Shown piece after piece: positions 7,600 through 17,073 of a stretch of 64,000 nucleotides of DNA. Location: assembly GCF_002266285.1 (NCBI RefSeq), contig NZ_NPMS01000004.1:124001-188000 (forward strand), given 5' to 3'. The notes beneath the pieces are model-generated. The model had not been told where the DNA came from, did not search any database, and was given only the letters and a program-made list of their open reading frames with translations. The first letter of the stretch is position 1. Every line of letters begins with the position of its first letter. Position numbers and translations under genes: made by a program. Origin of the DNA: Virgibacillus indicus (GTDB lineage: Bacteria > Bacillota > Bacilli > Bacillales > Amphibacillaceae).

Positions 7600-7794
7600 T
7601 AGGAAAATCCCCGTTCACAAGAACAGGGATTGTTGAACAGGATAAGGGGAAAGTGTACCCACATTGCGTGGGTGACTAGGCAGAGCCTAGTTTTCCAGTA
7701 AGCCCATTCTTTCAATTGAAAATATACCTTTCATATAGGTTTTGCATCTCATTTGATTACTGAATATATAGGTTTCATATAGGTTTCAAAAAGC
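7600..7794. other. Candidate origin of transfer (oriT)
   Basis: This non-coding gap separates the transfer genes from the relaxosome genes. It packs three hairpins: AATCCC-GTTC / GAAC-GGGATT (7606-7631), ACCCAC / GTGGGT (7657-7673) and CTAGGC / GCCTAG (7676-7690). Three direct copies of TCATATAGGTTT-like sequence follow (7729-7743 and 7764-7787). Hairpins plus iterons upstream of RHH and relaxase genes are typical of oriT. The nick site cannot be assigned by eye. The first hairpin, read on the minus strand, is followed by TTTT and could also act as a terminator. Confidence 0.5.
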
Positions 7795-8793
7795 TTATTC
7801 CCCTTCTTTTTTCGGGGCTTTATCTTTCTTTTTCTCTTCCTGCTGTTGCTGCTTCTGCTCTTTCATTTGTTGCTTTTCTTTTTCCAATTGCCTTTCAGGA
7901 TGAAGTAATGCATTGAGTTTTTCTTCCCGGTTTTTATACTTCTCCCGGAGTTCTTTTACCTTCGTTTTATGCTGTTCAATTTCTTCTTTTGCACGAAAAA
8001 TTGCGTTATCTTTTTGCTCTATTTCTTTATTAGTTTCATCTTGTTCTTCCTCCGTTTCAAATTCCATTTCACCTTGAAGAGCAGTTTTTTCTTTTGATAA
8101 AGTAGCCATTAATTCCTCTTGGAAAGGAATATTTTCATGGATAATAACGGAGATTTCTTGTTTAATTCGGTTCATATCTGCGATAATTGTTTCTTTTTGA
8201 TATGCTCTATCCGATTTTGTTACAAGGTTTTTATTAACTTCAATTTCACGATAATCACCAACGATGATTACCTCTTCCGGCTTCGGTAAATCGGATTCTT
8301 TAATTTCATCCAATGCAGTTGTAGCCACATCACTATCATTCTTCAGTTGGCGTTTGTATTCTTGTTTGAGTATTTTCTCATCCCGATGTTCCGTTACAAA
8401 TAAACCAATAACATGATATTCGGTTGGAACATTTTCTATTTGAACCACCATTATATTATCGGATTCATAAACTTTTTTTGCTGGATAGGTTTCCTTTGTT
8501 TCTTTTCCTTTTGCTTCAAACGTAAATGTCGGTTCTACTGCATCTGTTCCTGTATGAACCGTTTCAATCGTTACTTCCATGAGTTGATTATTTGGATTAT
8601 ATTCCCAGTTTCTTAATATTAGCGTGGACTGATTTAATCCATTGATGGATTCGTTATATGCTGTTTGTGCAATTGCACTGTCGTCATACATCCATGATTT
8701 AGACGTAAAAAAAACACCAAACAATATGCTTAGTGTGATTATCATGCCAATATAAGCTTTGTTTTCCCTTCCATTCCCAAATTTACTTTTCAC
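7795..8793 (-). CDS. Conjugation-associated membrane-anchored coiled-coil protein, 332 aa
   Basis: One N-terminal membrane helix (about residues 13-30) is followed by an extracytoplasmic beta-rich region (about 50-140) and a long charged coiled coil (about 195-300) ending in a Gln/Lys/Glu-rich tail. I do not recognise a named family. It is the last gene of the transfer operon, 22 bp after the VirB1-like gene, so a structural role at the outer face of the secretion channel is likely but inferred. Confidence 0.6.
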   Translation of the reverse strand: MKSKFGNGRENKAYIGMIITLSILFGVFFTSKSWMYDDSAIAQTAYNESINGLNQSTLILRNWEYNPNNQLMEVTIETVHTGTDAVEPTFTFEAKGKETKETYPAKKVYESDNIMVVQIENVPTEYHVIGLFVTEHRDEKILKQEYKRQLKNDSDVATTALDEIKESDLPKPEEVIIVGDYREIEVNKNLVTKSDRAYQKETIIADMNRIKQEISVIIHENIPFQEELMATLSKEKTALQGEMEFETEEEQDETNKEIEQKDNAIFRAKEEIEQHKTKVKELREKYKNREEKLNALLHPERQLEKEKQQMKEQKQQQQEEKKKDKAPKKEGE

Positions 8794-8815
8794 GCTTTAC
8801 GTGCTCCTTTCCTTT

Positions 8816-9955
8816 TTATTTATCACTCGTTAAAAATGATTTGATATGTGGCATTGGATCTACTTTCTCGCCATTAATTATAATTTCAAGGTGAATATGC
8901 GGGGCGGTTGATCCTCCTGTAGAACCAACATAACCAATCACATCACCGGCCTTCACTTCAGTACCAACAGGAATACCTTTTTTACTCATGTGAGCATAAC
9001 GAGTTTTAATTCCATTCCCATGATCAATTTCGACATACCAGCCATAACCCCTTCCCATGTTTTCTAAAGTTGATTCAAATGTTGTTCCGTTGGATTTACT
9101 TAGGCTAACTTTTCCATCAGCAAAAGCCACAATTGGAGTATTTCGTATACCACGACTTGCAATGTCTATTCCAGCATGAAACGTTGTACAATTTCCACAT
9201 CCTGAACGATAACCAAAGCCTGATGTGATTGTTTTTGTATATGGAGAAATCCAAGACTTGCCACCAATTAATTCCATATCAATATGACCCTTAGCTTCAC
9301 AATTCATGGTTAATCCACCTAAATTTGTGGTTAATTTTTTCATGGTTGGTATCCAGTGTTTATTTAAATTGTTCGGATCATTTTCTGCACCAATTGGCGC
9401 ATACACTTCCCCAAGCTGATCAATTGTTACCAAGCCATCAACTATGATTCGATTGTACAATGTCACGGCCATTGCCTCTAATCCTTCTCTCAATGTCGGA
9501 AATCGTTGAAGAGTTTGCCAATCTGTTGCTGGATCCATTAACCCACCTGGATTTCGTTTTTTGACTACTCCATCAGATGTTCCATAGCCAGTTTCATGTA
9601 AAGCAATAGCACCAAAAAGAATCGGATCAATTCCTTTTTCTTTGGATAGTTCGATAATGTCATCACCATATCCCGAGAGGGCACCCGAACGATTGTTATG
9701 TTTAAAATAACGATTCCAATTCTCTTGATCCAACTCACCACTTGGAGAACATATAAAACCAATTTCATCATCGTTCCCTTGCTCACTATTCTGATGATCA
9801 ACACTCCCACTTATTGCACCGATAATCGCAAGTAACAACGTACAAAGAATTAGGAAGATAAGAATAGGTATTATGTTGGCAACTAAAAAGCTACCTGTTC
9901 CCACAAGCAGCTTCTTTCTTAACATATGTTTTGCTAATTGTTTTAACTGCTTCAC
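8816..9955 (-). CDS. VirB1-like bifunctional cell-wall hydrolase (lysozyme-like + M23 peptidase), 379 aa
   Basis: A membrane anchor (about residues 20-48) is followed by a glucosaminidase or lysozyme-like domain around GIDPILFGAIALHETGYG (Glu121 is a candidate catalytic residue) and a C-terminal LytM/M23 endopeptidase domain. The zinc ligands are visible as His260-x3-Asp264 and His353-x-His355 (APHIHLE), with His322 in the YAHMS motif. Such enzymes open the peptidoglycan locally so that the conjugation channel can be built. It overlaps the upstream VirB8-like gene by four bases. Confidence 0.85.
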   Translation of the reverse strand: MKQLKQLAKHMLRKKLLVGTGSFLVANIIPILIFLILCTLLLAIIGAISGSVDHQNSEQGNDDEIGFICSPSGELDQENWNRYFKHNNRSGALSGYGDDIIELSKEKGIDPILFGAIALHETGYGTSDGVVKKRNPGGLMDPATDWQTLQRFPTLREGLEAMAVTLYNRIIVDGLVTIDQLGEVYAPIGAENDPNNLNKHWIPTMKKLTTNLGGLTMNCEAKGHIDMELIGGKSWISPYTKTITSGFGYRSGCGNCTTFHAGIDIASRGIRNTPIVAFADGKVSLSKSNGTTFESTLENMGRGYGWYVEIDHGNGIKTRYAHMSKKGIPVGTEVKAGDVIGYVGSTGGSTAPHIHLEIIINGEKVDPMPHIKSFLTSDK

Positions 9956-10677
9956 TTCTCCCCCTTCCCTTCTCCTTCCATGTTTTGATTGTTCGGTGTA
10001 ATCATGTCACTGACTACCCAATTGTCACCTTCCTTTTGCAATGCAATGTAATAAAGCTGCATCGGCTTAGAGGTAGATTTCCCTTTCACTGTCACATGCC
10101 ATGTGGCAAAGGCACCATACGTTATTTCTCCACCTTTTACAGGTTGAGAAGCAAATAGTTCAATTGCTTCCAGCTCTCTTTTTGTCTTTTCATCCTCATA
10201 CTTTGTCATTTCTTTTTTTACTTTTTCCAGATAACTTAATGTGACTGCCCCATTCCATTTACTCCAATCGGTCACTTGCAATAAATAAAGAGCAAGCACT
10301 TTTTCCGCTTGCTCTTTCGCTTGTTCCACTTCTTGTTCACTATATTGATTTATATATTTTTGTTCTAAATCTATCTCTTCCTGATTGTTTTCCACATGTT
10401 CATTTGGCTTTCTTTCTTCTTTTGTATCAGTTTCCTGTGCTTCTGTGTTCTTATCTTCATCATCAGTTAATACATCATTAATTTTATCCCTATCTAAATC
10501 ATCTGGCTCGTTCATGTTCTCTTGTTGTTCAGTTTTTTGAAACATTTCTTCCGGTTCTTGTTTCTTTGGATCATCAGTAGTCCATTTCCATATATAAACA
10601 ATAACAATTAACAATGACACCACCATAAGAAAGATCAACTTATAAAACATTCGCTTATCAGGGTTTTCTTCTCTCAT
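9952..10677 (-). CDS. VirB8/TcpC-like conjugation channel protein, 241 aa
   Basis: One membrane helix (about residues 12-30), a long acidic linker (about 38-105), then a C-terminal domain of about 120 residues whose length and pattern (YALYLLQVTDWSKW-like helix followed by beta strands) suggest the NTF2-like fold of VirB8/TcpC. These proteins scaffold the type IV channel at the membrane surface. The assignment rests on position between virB4 and virB1 and on topology, not on a clear motif. Confidence 0.6.
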   Translation of the reverse strand: MREENPDKRMFYKLIFLMVVSLLIVIVYIWKWTTDDPKKQEPEEMFQKTEQQENMNEPDDLDRDKINDVLTDDEDKNTEAQETDTKEERKPNEHVENNQEEIDLEQKYINQYSEQEVEQAKEQAEKVLALYLLQVTDWSKWNGAVTLSYLEKVKKEMTKYEDEKTKRELEAIELFASQPVKGGEITYGAFATWHVTVKGKSTSKPMQLYYIALQKEGDNWVVSDMITPNNQNMEGEGKGEK

Positions 10678-10680
10678 GTT

Positions 10681-12654
10681 TTACAGTCCTCCCCTGAATA
10701 GCGTTAATTCTTCCTCACTTGCCTCAATGGATAACATGATATTTCCGACACCTGAAATACTTAATAAACAATCTCCTTGATGGAGTTGGGGAACATGTTC
10801 CAATTCACTTTCTGTAAGCTGTCCCTCAAAAATCGTTCGCAAAGAATCCAATGTATTTGAGTCTTGTTGCATGACAAATTTATATTGAGTTAATTCGAAC
10901 AAGGTACGTATTTTAGTAACTGTTGCAGTATCTTTGTTATCTGGAACAAAGTCACGGATAGACTGACTTGCTAAAATCATTCCACCAAAATATTTACGTG
11001 CTTCTCTTGCAAAGTCTGTTAAAAATGAAACAGCTAACAAATTATCAGCATTGACTAAACGATGTGCTTCGTCAATCATAATTAAGAACCGGACTGCATC
11101 ATCGGGATCAAACTGTTCATTTTGATACATTTGTTTCATTTGCCTTGACCCTACTTGAATCAGGTTATCCCAAATTAAATTTAACGTATTATACATCTGT
11201 GCTTGAAACACATTCTTTTCTAACTTTGTCAAATTACGAATGGAGAAGAATATCACCTGTTCATCAGTAATATCCTGAATCGTTGTGTGACCATTAAATA
11301 AAGTAGCATAACTGTTCACCACATTATCAATGACCAGTTCAATCTTCTCCAAGCGATCCACCCGAGAAATAGATAATTCAGGTCGTAGGCTTCGTTTTTC
11401 CAAGTTATCATATAGCTGTTCCCGAATATAATCTAGCAAGTGACTAAAGATTGGATATTCTTCATTCGTTAATGTCGTAATACCTGTTGTTTTAATTTTC
11501 TTCAGGAATCCCAGCGACTCATAAAACATTCGTAATATCTTTTTAAATTCCTCAATTTCTTCCGTAGAAGGACTGCCAGCAATAAACTCATAAAAAATAG
11601 CAACCTTTGAAATATGCTGCATAAAACATTGTTTTTCATATTGTTCAAAGCTTACTTGTTCTTCTTTGTAGTTACTCTTATCATCTGCCCGATAGACTTG
11701 TAATGGATTAATAATCCCATCGCTGCCATCCAAGCTAATAGATTGGCCACCTAAAGCACTGACTAACGTTTTAAATTCTCCAGTCACATCAAATCCTCGA
11801 ATGAAGTTCCCTCTTGCTTCGTTGTCCATTAATAATTTTTTCAGAGTAGTAGACTTCCCTGCACCCATCTTCCCAACAACTACAGCATTATAAAAACGTC
11901 TTAATTTGTCTTTATGAAACAAATCAAACAGGACATTTCCACCAGTAAAGGATGTGCCTAGAAAACTGCCTGTGCGATCATTTAATTCAGAAAAATGATA
12001 AGGCAGACCAGAAGCAAGTGTGATTGCTGGCATCCCTTTTCCTTCCCTTTTATTTGGAAATTGAATTTGTTGTTCATAAGGTAGGAACATGGATTGCCAT
12101 TCATAGTATGACTCATTCAAAAAGATTTGCCCCTTAAACCCAATGGAATTGAGTTTAGAAATTGTGCGTTCCACCTTCTTTTCTAACTCCCAAATCGTCG
12201 GGGCAGCCACAAATAAACGGATATGAAGAAGTTTAATCACTTCTCCCATTTCGGAAATTTGTTGGTATAAATCTTCCATTTCTTTATAACTTCGTTGTGC
12301 ATCCATACGATCAGACTCTTGTTTCGAACTGCGGAAACGGACATCTTGTTCCACCATGCTTTTATTAATAGCACTGATGGTTTCATCCTGGTTCATCGTT
12401 GCAACATCTGCAACAACCGTAACATCATACATTGACATCACCTTATCCAACCAAAGCAAATTGACATTGGAAGGATAATCCCATACATGAATGCACGCTT
12501 CATACCCATCCCCTTTTTGAATGTATTTATCTTTAAAGCTAATACCCCCTTGTGGCTGTATAGCAGTTAAAAAAGCTTTATTAAGTTCTGGTTTCCCCGA
12601 TTTCCGGTTATTTTCTATAACGGCTTGTGTCTGTTTTCTCATCATATATTTCAT
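10681..12654 (-). CDS. VirB4/TrsE-type conjugation ATPase, 657 aa
   Basis: VirB4 ATPases power assembly of the conjugation channel and DNA transfer. Walker A is GKMGAGKSTT at residues 261-270; Walker B is FLIMIDEAHRL around residue 520, followed by a LASQSIRDF motif typical of the family. The length is in the normal range, though the N-terminal region looks short because a separate TrsD-like protein is encoded directly upstream. It is followed three bases later by the VirB8-like gene. Confidence 0.9.
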   Translation of the reverse strand: MKYMMRKQTQAVIENNRKSGKPELNKAFLTAIQPQGGISFKDKYIQKGDGYEACIHVWDYPSNVNLLWLDKVMSMYDVTVVADVATMNQDETISAINKSMVEQDVRFRSSKQESDRMDAQRSYKEMEDLYQQISEMGEVIKLLHIRLFVAAPTIWELEKKVERTISKLNSIGFKGQIFLNESYYEWQSMFLPYEQQIQFPNKREGKGMPAITLASGLPYHFSELNDRTGSFLGTSFTGGNVLFDLFHKDKLRRFYNAVVVGKMGAGKSTTLKKLLMDNEARGNFIRGFDVTGEFKTLVSALGGQSISLDGSDGIINPLQVYRADDKSNYKEEQVSFEQYEKQCFMQHISKVAIFYEFIAGSPSTEEIEEFKKILRMFYESLGFLKKIKTTGITTLTNEEYPIFSHLLDYIREQLYDNLEKRSLRPELSISRVDRLEKIELVIDNVVNSYATLFNGHTTIQDITDEQVIFFSIRNLTKLEKNVFQAQMYNTLNLIWDNLIQVGSRQMKQMYQNEQFDPDDAVRFLIMIDEAHRLVNADNLLAVSFLTDFAREARKYFGGMILASQSIRDFVPDNKDTATVTKIRTLFELTQYKFVMQQDSNTLDSLRTIFEGQLTESELEHVPQLHQGDCLLSISGVGNIMLSIEASEEELTLFRGGL

Positions 12655-12661
12655 CCCTTCA

Positions 12662-13360
12662 TCAAAGCTCTGTATTCTGATTGTTTAATAGAAACAATAT
12701 CTGTTCTTTTTTACTTTTTGATAATTTCTGTAATGGAAAGGAATTTTGCATTCCCTGGATACAATCCTGTTTTCTATCTTCCAGTTCTTCATTATTATCT
12801 GCAAAAATAAACATGAAAAATTCCCGATTATACCGTTCCCTTTCTAGGTACTCAAATTCAAATAGCTTTTGTTCAATATACTTCAGACGTGAAGGATTTG
12901 TTGCCCGTTGTTGCTTTTTCAACCAATAAGCACGTTGTACTTCAGTATTGGTTGGAAAATTTAAGATGACTTCTTTGAATGAACGAAAATAACTTCTGAG
13001 GAATTGCGCTCGATTTAATAATAAGTAGTTTAAGTCTGTATCATTTAAAGCATGAATATTTTTCGTTTGCACTTGAAAAATATCCATGACCCCTTCTTTC
13101 AGCAAAATATAATCGTCATGGATTTGAACAAAGGGAAGAATGCCAGAAGTCTGTTTTAATATCTTTGGCTTCTTTCCTTGTTTTATCATTTCGTCTTTCA
13201 GTTCTTTTTTCTCTTTCCTTTTTTGTTTAAGCTTTTGAAGCAAATTTATTTTCTTTTTCTGTTTTTTATTTTTCGCTTCTACAACCTTTTCCGTCCCTTC
13301 CTCCTGCAAGTTATAATCTGGTTTTTCCTGTTCCGATTTTATCAATTTCAAAGGTTCCAT
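12662..13360 (-). CDS. TrsD-like conjugation protein, 232 aa
   Basis: A strongly basic N-terminus (residues 25-65, rich in Lys) precedes a domain with the features of VirB4 N-terminal regions (DDYILLKEGVMDIFQVQTKNI, then SFKEVILNFP). In staphylococcal pSK41/pGO1-type systems TrsD is encoded between TrsC and TrsE, exactly as here. It probably docks the VirB4 ATPase to the membrane. The ATG has GGAGGT eleven bases upstream and lies inside the 3' end of the TrsC-like gene (50-bp overlap). Confidence 0.7.
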   Translation of the reverse strand: MEPLKLIKSEQEKPDYNLQEEGTEKVVEAKNKKQKKKINLLQKLKQKRKEKKELKDEMIKQGKKPKILKQTSGILPFVQIHDDYILLKEGVMDIFQVQTKNIHALNDTDLNYLLLNRAQFLRSYFRSFKEVILNFPTNTEVQRAYWLKKQQRATNPSRLKYIEQKLFEFEYLERERYNREFFMFIFADNNEELEDRKQDCIQGMQNSFPLQKLSKSKKEQILFLLNNQNTEL

Positions 13361-13700
13361 ATTTGTTATTTACCTCCTTCCATCCCTTCTCGCCTTTTTG
13401 GATTTGTTCATTCATTACTTCGTTTCGATCCATCGTATGATAGGTTCCCTTTTTATGACGGAACATCAATACGATAGATTCATAGTTTCGTTTCCCAGGA
13501 TTATTGCCACTTGGCAGAAACAAATAAATCATTGCCACGACTGCCACACCAAAATAAAAAAGAGTAAATAGGCTATGCACCAATTCCCTTAAAATCGTTA
13601 ATAATAAAAGAGAGCTAATCAATATAATGACTAGCTCTCTCATTTCTAATCCTAAGATTTTAGGTTTGGATTTAATCTCTTTCGGTATCTCGTATTTCAT
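13311..13700 (-). CDS. TrsC/VirB3-like membrane protein (PrgI or DUF5592-like), 129 aa
   Basis: Begins MKYEIPKEIKSKPKILGL, followed by two adjacent membrane helices (about residues 25-63), then a cytoplasmic tail containing YESIVLMFRHKKGTYHTMD, a pattern typical of the small VirB3-like proteins of Gram-positive type IV systems. It overlaps the VirB6-like gene by 29 bp and the TrsD-like gene by 50 bp, so the three are translationally coupled. Confidence 0.75.
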   Translation of the reverse strand: MKYEIPKEIKSKPKILGLEMRELVIILISSLLLLTILRELVHSLFTLFYFGVAVVAMIYLFLPSGNNPGKRNYESIVLMFRHKKGTYHTMDRNEVMNEQIQKGEKGWKEVNNKYGTFEIDKIGTGKTRL

Positions 13701-15618
13701 TGCTTTTCAGCCCCCTTTTTTCTATTTTGATTTGCTTCGCGTGTTGTAGGTCTCCTTTAAACTGGCTCACTTTTCGCCCGATGTCATATCCTGTATTATG
13801 TGCTCGCGAAAGAAAATGACTTCCACGTTGTACGGTACGATTTCCGCCAATCAGCGTGTGTTTTCTTTGTGGGTAAATATGTCCCTCGTTACCAGGATTC
13901 ACAACTGGTTTGGTTTGACTATTTGAAACAGTTTGGCCACCTGCACCACTTTCATTACTCCCACCACTGCTTGTTACAGCACTTGTGTTGAATGGAATGG
14001 AATTAGCATGAGAACCCTTCGAATGATTTTGCATACCTTGGTTTTCTGCTGTTTTCGGTATTGAGTTTGTACCATTGGTATTTGTACTTGATCCAGCATT
14101 TTTACTGTTTGTTGAATTCGCTCCCGTTTGCATTATGTTTGATTTACCATTATTCACGGCATTTGGATACGTTGAAAATTGTTGCTCGTTACGTGATGTT
14201 TCTTGGTTGGGATCACGTGGTGGAATAGGCTTCACATTGTTATTTCGCATACCATCTTTCATTCCTTTGTACGCACCAACTCCTCCAGCCCCAATACCTC
14301 CGGCTGTTTTACCCCCAGCTTTAACAACTTTCCCAGCACCTTTTCCAACCATAGATGCACCAGCACCAGCCATTTTCGTTCCAGCATATGCTCCCATCAT
14401 TGCTTGCCATCCTGAACGTAGTCCAGCATCGATTCCCATTGTACGTTGTACGATATCAGGAGCATCAATAAGCGCCCATGCCCCAGCAATCAGCAGGATA
14501 ATTACACCAACAATACCAATCTCCTGTTCTAAATCGTTTGCCCATTGTGCATATATAATGAACAATTTCAACAGTACAATCATTACAAAGATAACTGCAA
14601 ACGTACTAACAATTTCCGTTAACACTTTCTTCAATCGTTGACCACCTGTTATATCTGTTGATGCAGTAAACATCGCATAAATTTGGTGGAAAGCTAAATC
14701 AAACATAGCACGACCAATTTTTAATGTCGTAATGATCAAGGCAAATCCTGTTACAGCCAATATCGTAATTGCGATAGCCCAATTGACATGGTATCGATAA
14801 TAGCTTTGCTGCCCTAGGTTTGTTGCTGGAACCGTGTTTTCGCTTAACTTTTCAATGCGTGAGGTACCGTCCCCGTTTTGAACGAGTGTGTGTTTTAAAA
14901 ACTCCTTTTCTTCAATAGTCAGCTCTTTTACCCAATCTTCTGTTGTCCAACTAAACCACCCTTCATCTTCATAGATATCAAGTTTTTCGGTTACATCTAT
15001 CAAATCAGGATTCTTCAATTTATTTGCATAATAATAATTACTGGTGCCAGTTTCTTTATTTGTTGGATGAGGGGGAAGTGGCAAAATATTCTCATCACCC
15101 ATCGCTGTTTCATTATTTAATCCATCAGCATAGTTGAAATCACTATCCAGATAGTACTTTAAATCGGCAATATTTCTTTTTAAGACATTATCAGAAATGT
15201 TCCCATCTACATTCACTGCATCCAACCCTTTATGAAGTAAGTCTTCCATCATTCCCATTAAACTAGGCAGAATAACTATAACACTTACTGCAATTAACAC
15301 GTTCATGAGAATTTCATTTCGTTTTTCCACTTTATTCAGCATAAACATAAAACCTAGAACTGTTACCGATACGACAAATAATCCAATTGCAAGTGGTTGT
15401 AAGATGTCTATAAAACTACTCATATCTTCGCTGTTGTATAAACCACCTAATGTAACTACTTTTGTAGCAACCCCTTCTATCCAATCATTGATCCATACTA
15501 ACAGCTGTATGATTCCCCAACCGATATTCCGGAGAAGATCATCATACAGCCAGCCACTAGATAAATCGAGGATATCTGCTAAATCCTCGTATAGTTTTTT
15601 TCTTTCTTCACCATCCAT
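13672..15618 (-). CDS. VirB6/TrsL-like polytopic channel protein, 648 aa
   Basis: An N-terminal region with several membrane helices (about 75-95, 100-125, 275-300, 335-360, 370-395) and a large loop between helices two and three is followed by a Gly/Ala-rich stretch (about 415-450) and a low-complexity Asn/Ser/Thr/Gly tail of about 150 residues. This architecture matches VirB6-type proteins of Gram-positive conjugation systems, which form the inner-membrane pore. A strong terminator lies directly upstream (15646-15676), so this gene and those after it need their own promoter or read-through. Confidence 0.75.
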   Translation of the reverse strand: MDGEERKKLYEDLADILDLSSGWLYDDLLRNIGWGIIQLLVWINDWIEGVATKVVTLGGLYNSEDMSSFIDILQPLAIGLFVVSVTVLGFMFMLNKVEKRNEILMNVLIAVSVIVILPSLMGMMEDLLHKGLDAVNVDGNISDNVLKRNIADLKYYLDSDFNYADGLNNETAMGDENILPLPPHPTNKETGTSNYYYANKLKNPDLIDVTEKLDIYEDEGWFSWTTEDWVKELTIEEKEFLKHTLVQNGDGTSRIEKLSENTVPATNLGQQSYYRYHVNWAIAITILAVTGFALIITTLKIGRAMFDLAFHQIYAMFTASTDITGGQRLKKVLTEIVSTFAVIFVMIVLLKLFIIYAQWANDLEQEIGIVGVIILLIAGAWALIDAPDIVQRTMGIDAGLRSGWQAMMGAYAGTKMAGAGASMVGKGAGKVVKAGGKTAGGIGAGGVGAYKGMKDGMRNNNVKPIPPRDPNQETSRNEQQFSTYPNAVNNGKSNIMQTGANSTNSKNAGSSTNTNGTNSIPKTAENQGMQNHSKGSHANSIPFNTSAVTSSGGSNESGAGGQTVSNSQTKPVVNPGNEGHIYPQRKHTLIGGNRTVQRGSHFLSRAHNTGYDIGRKVSQFKGDLQHAKQIKIEKRGLKSNEIRDTERD

Positions 15619-15645
15619 CTACAGTATTCACCACCTTTTAAGATG

Positions 15646-15676
15646 TAAAAAAAGAACCCATAAAAATGGATTCTTA
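15646..15676 (-). terminator. Intrinsic terminator between cargo genes and VirB6-like gene
   Basis: On the minus strand AAGAATCCAT pairs with ATGGGTTCTT around a T-rich loop and runs into seven T residues. It should stop messages from the DinB-like cargo gene before virB6. Confidence 0.8.
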
Positions 15677-15742
15677 CGTTTACTTTATAATTAGAAATTA
15701 ATCGGATTCTTTAATACTTACTCAAGATGTCTGTCTTCTTTG

Positions 15743-15764
15743 TTCCACAATCGCTCCCGATTGC
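15743..15764. repeat. Dispersed GCGCCCGATT-type intergenic repeat, copy 1
   Basis: TTCCACAATCGCTCCCGATT: a diverged copy of the short repeat that recurs between genes up to 35.3 kb. It is the only copy inside the transfer module. Confidence 0.5.
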
Positions 15765-15788
15765 TTTATAATTGATTATTTAAATTGG

Positions 15789-16316
15789 TCATAGGTTTTC
15801 TTCCACCCTCCTTCTCAGCCATCGAATTTGACCTCTGTGGTTTACCTCATCTTCAAAAACGTGGAACCAAATAAAGTAATTGTTTGACGGTAGCCCATCC
15901 CAATGTCTTTCCTCATACAGCCACTTATCGTTAAGATCTTTCAATTCTCTCAACGTTCTTTCACGAACTTTATAAAGTGTTTCCAAATAATACTCAAGTG
16001 GATTACCTTTTATTTCCTTACGTCCTCGATCTCCGAGTTCATATGCTGCTCCCCATTCCCTATTTTCCTCATCATTTGGTTTCCTCTTATCAAATATTTC
16101 AACCTGAAAACCAAACTCAACAGCTGCCATATGTAGGAGAAGTGAACCTATGGTGTTACTATTCTCGTCTTGTAGATAATCGAGTTGTTCTATAGTTAGT
16201 CCCTTTACTGCATTCAGGGTTGTAAACCTTGCGTAGTTCATCATAGAAACTAATTTGCCTATTTGTTGATCAAACCCAGGTACATTCATAATCTTGAATA
16301 AGTTTTGATTCCCCAT
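15789..16316 (-). CDS. DinB-like four-helix protein (DUF664 type), 175 aa
   Basis: The sequence has the DinB/YfiT fold pattern: an early histidine in LLLHMAAVEFGF (about residues 59-70) and a second metal-site region HVFEDEVNHRGQIRWLRRR near the C-terminus, giving three candidate metal-ligand histidines. DinB-like proteins are metal-dependent thiol transferases or damage-inducible proteins of varied role. It is not a conjugation component and looks like cargo between the lipoprotein and virB6. The ATG at 16316 has an acceptable ribosome site (AAGGAGTTGTAAC). Confidence 0.75.
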   Translation of the reverse strand: MGNQNLFKIMNVPGFDQQIGKLVSMMNYARFTTLNAVKGLTIEQLDYLQDENSNTIGSLLLHMAAVEFGFQVEIFDKRKPNDEENREWGAAYELGDRGRKEIKGNPLEYYLETLYKVRERTLRELKDLNDKWLYEERHWDGLPSNNYFIWFHVFEDEVNHRGQIRWLRRRVEENL

Positions 16317-16458
16317 AAGTTACAACTCCTTGTTTAATATGTCTTGATAATCTGTTCGATTATTCAGTTAAATGGCTCGTTAGTTGAATAATATGATTCC
16401 TTAAATTTGTATAACATACAGCAAGCAGCCATATTATAGTAAAATAACCCAAATATAA

Positions 16459-16998
16459 TCAATAACTTAATTCAATATTGTTTTGTTGGGCATACTCTAG
16501 TGCACTAGAAATTCCAGCATCTATACCATCCATATATTCCATGAAGCTTGATCCATACCCATCAGCGCCGTCAGCTGTACCTTCAATTAAAGACTTGCCA
16601 AGCAATGTTTCTCTTGGATTCTTCATCACTCCACCATCTTCAATCAAAACCAATCCATCATCTTTCGGTTCCCAAACATCCCCTTTATATTCAGAAGGAG
16701 TATATTTTTCTCCTAATTGATCGAGTGTTTCTTGGCTTTCACCATCAAAATTCACGTAGAAGGCTGTCTGCTCCTCTTTATTTAGTGATTCATCAAATGC
16801 TTCTACTAGTTCAGACTTTTTAACATCTTCCTCACCCGCTGAAAATGTAACCAAAAGAAATGATTCTTCATTATCTAATTTTTCCTCTAACTCTTTTAAA
16901 CTAATTTTATTCATGCCAACCTCTGCTTTATTTCCACAGGCACTCAAAACCAACAGAAATGACAGTAACATAAAGCAAATCAACAAACTTTTTTTCAT
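16459..16998 (-). CDS. Lipoprotein of unknown function, 179 aa
   Basis: A signal peptide ends in the lipobox LSAC, with the lipidated Cys at residue 21. The mature part (LLVTFSAGEEDVKKSELVEAF, then AFYVNFDGE) resembles a thioredoxin fold but lacks a CXXC active site, so redox activity is unlikely. The C-terminal part is acidic and Gly-rich. Surface lipoproteins in conjugation operons sometimes act in entry exclusion; here that is only a possibility based on position between the coupling protein and virB6. Confidence 0.65.
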   Translation of the reverse strand: MKKSLLICFMLLSFLLVLSACGNKAEVGMNKISLKELEEKLDNEESFLLVTFSAGEEDVKKSELVEAFDESLNKEEQTAFYVNFDGESQETLDQLGEKYTPSEYKGDVWEPKDDGLVLIEDGGVMKNPRETLLGKSLIEGTADGADGYGSSFMEYMDGIDAGISSALEYAQQNNIELSY

Positions 16999-17073
16999 CT
17001 TCTCCCATCAACTCCATTTTTGTTCATTTTTTCCAGTATAACAATAATGGTCTAAGGTAGAAAATATTTATCT

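Noticed and set aside
14075-14641. 188-aa plus-strand open frame opposite virB6
   Set aside because: It is the antisense of a Gly/Ala/Pro-rich part of the VirB6-like gene; the proline-rich sequence and lack of ribosome site mark it as a shadow.
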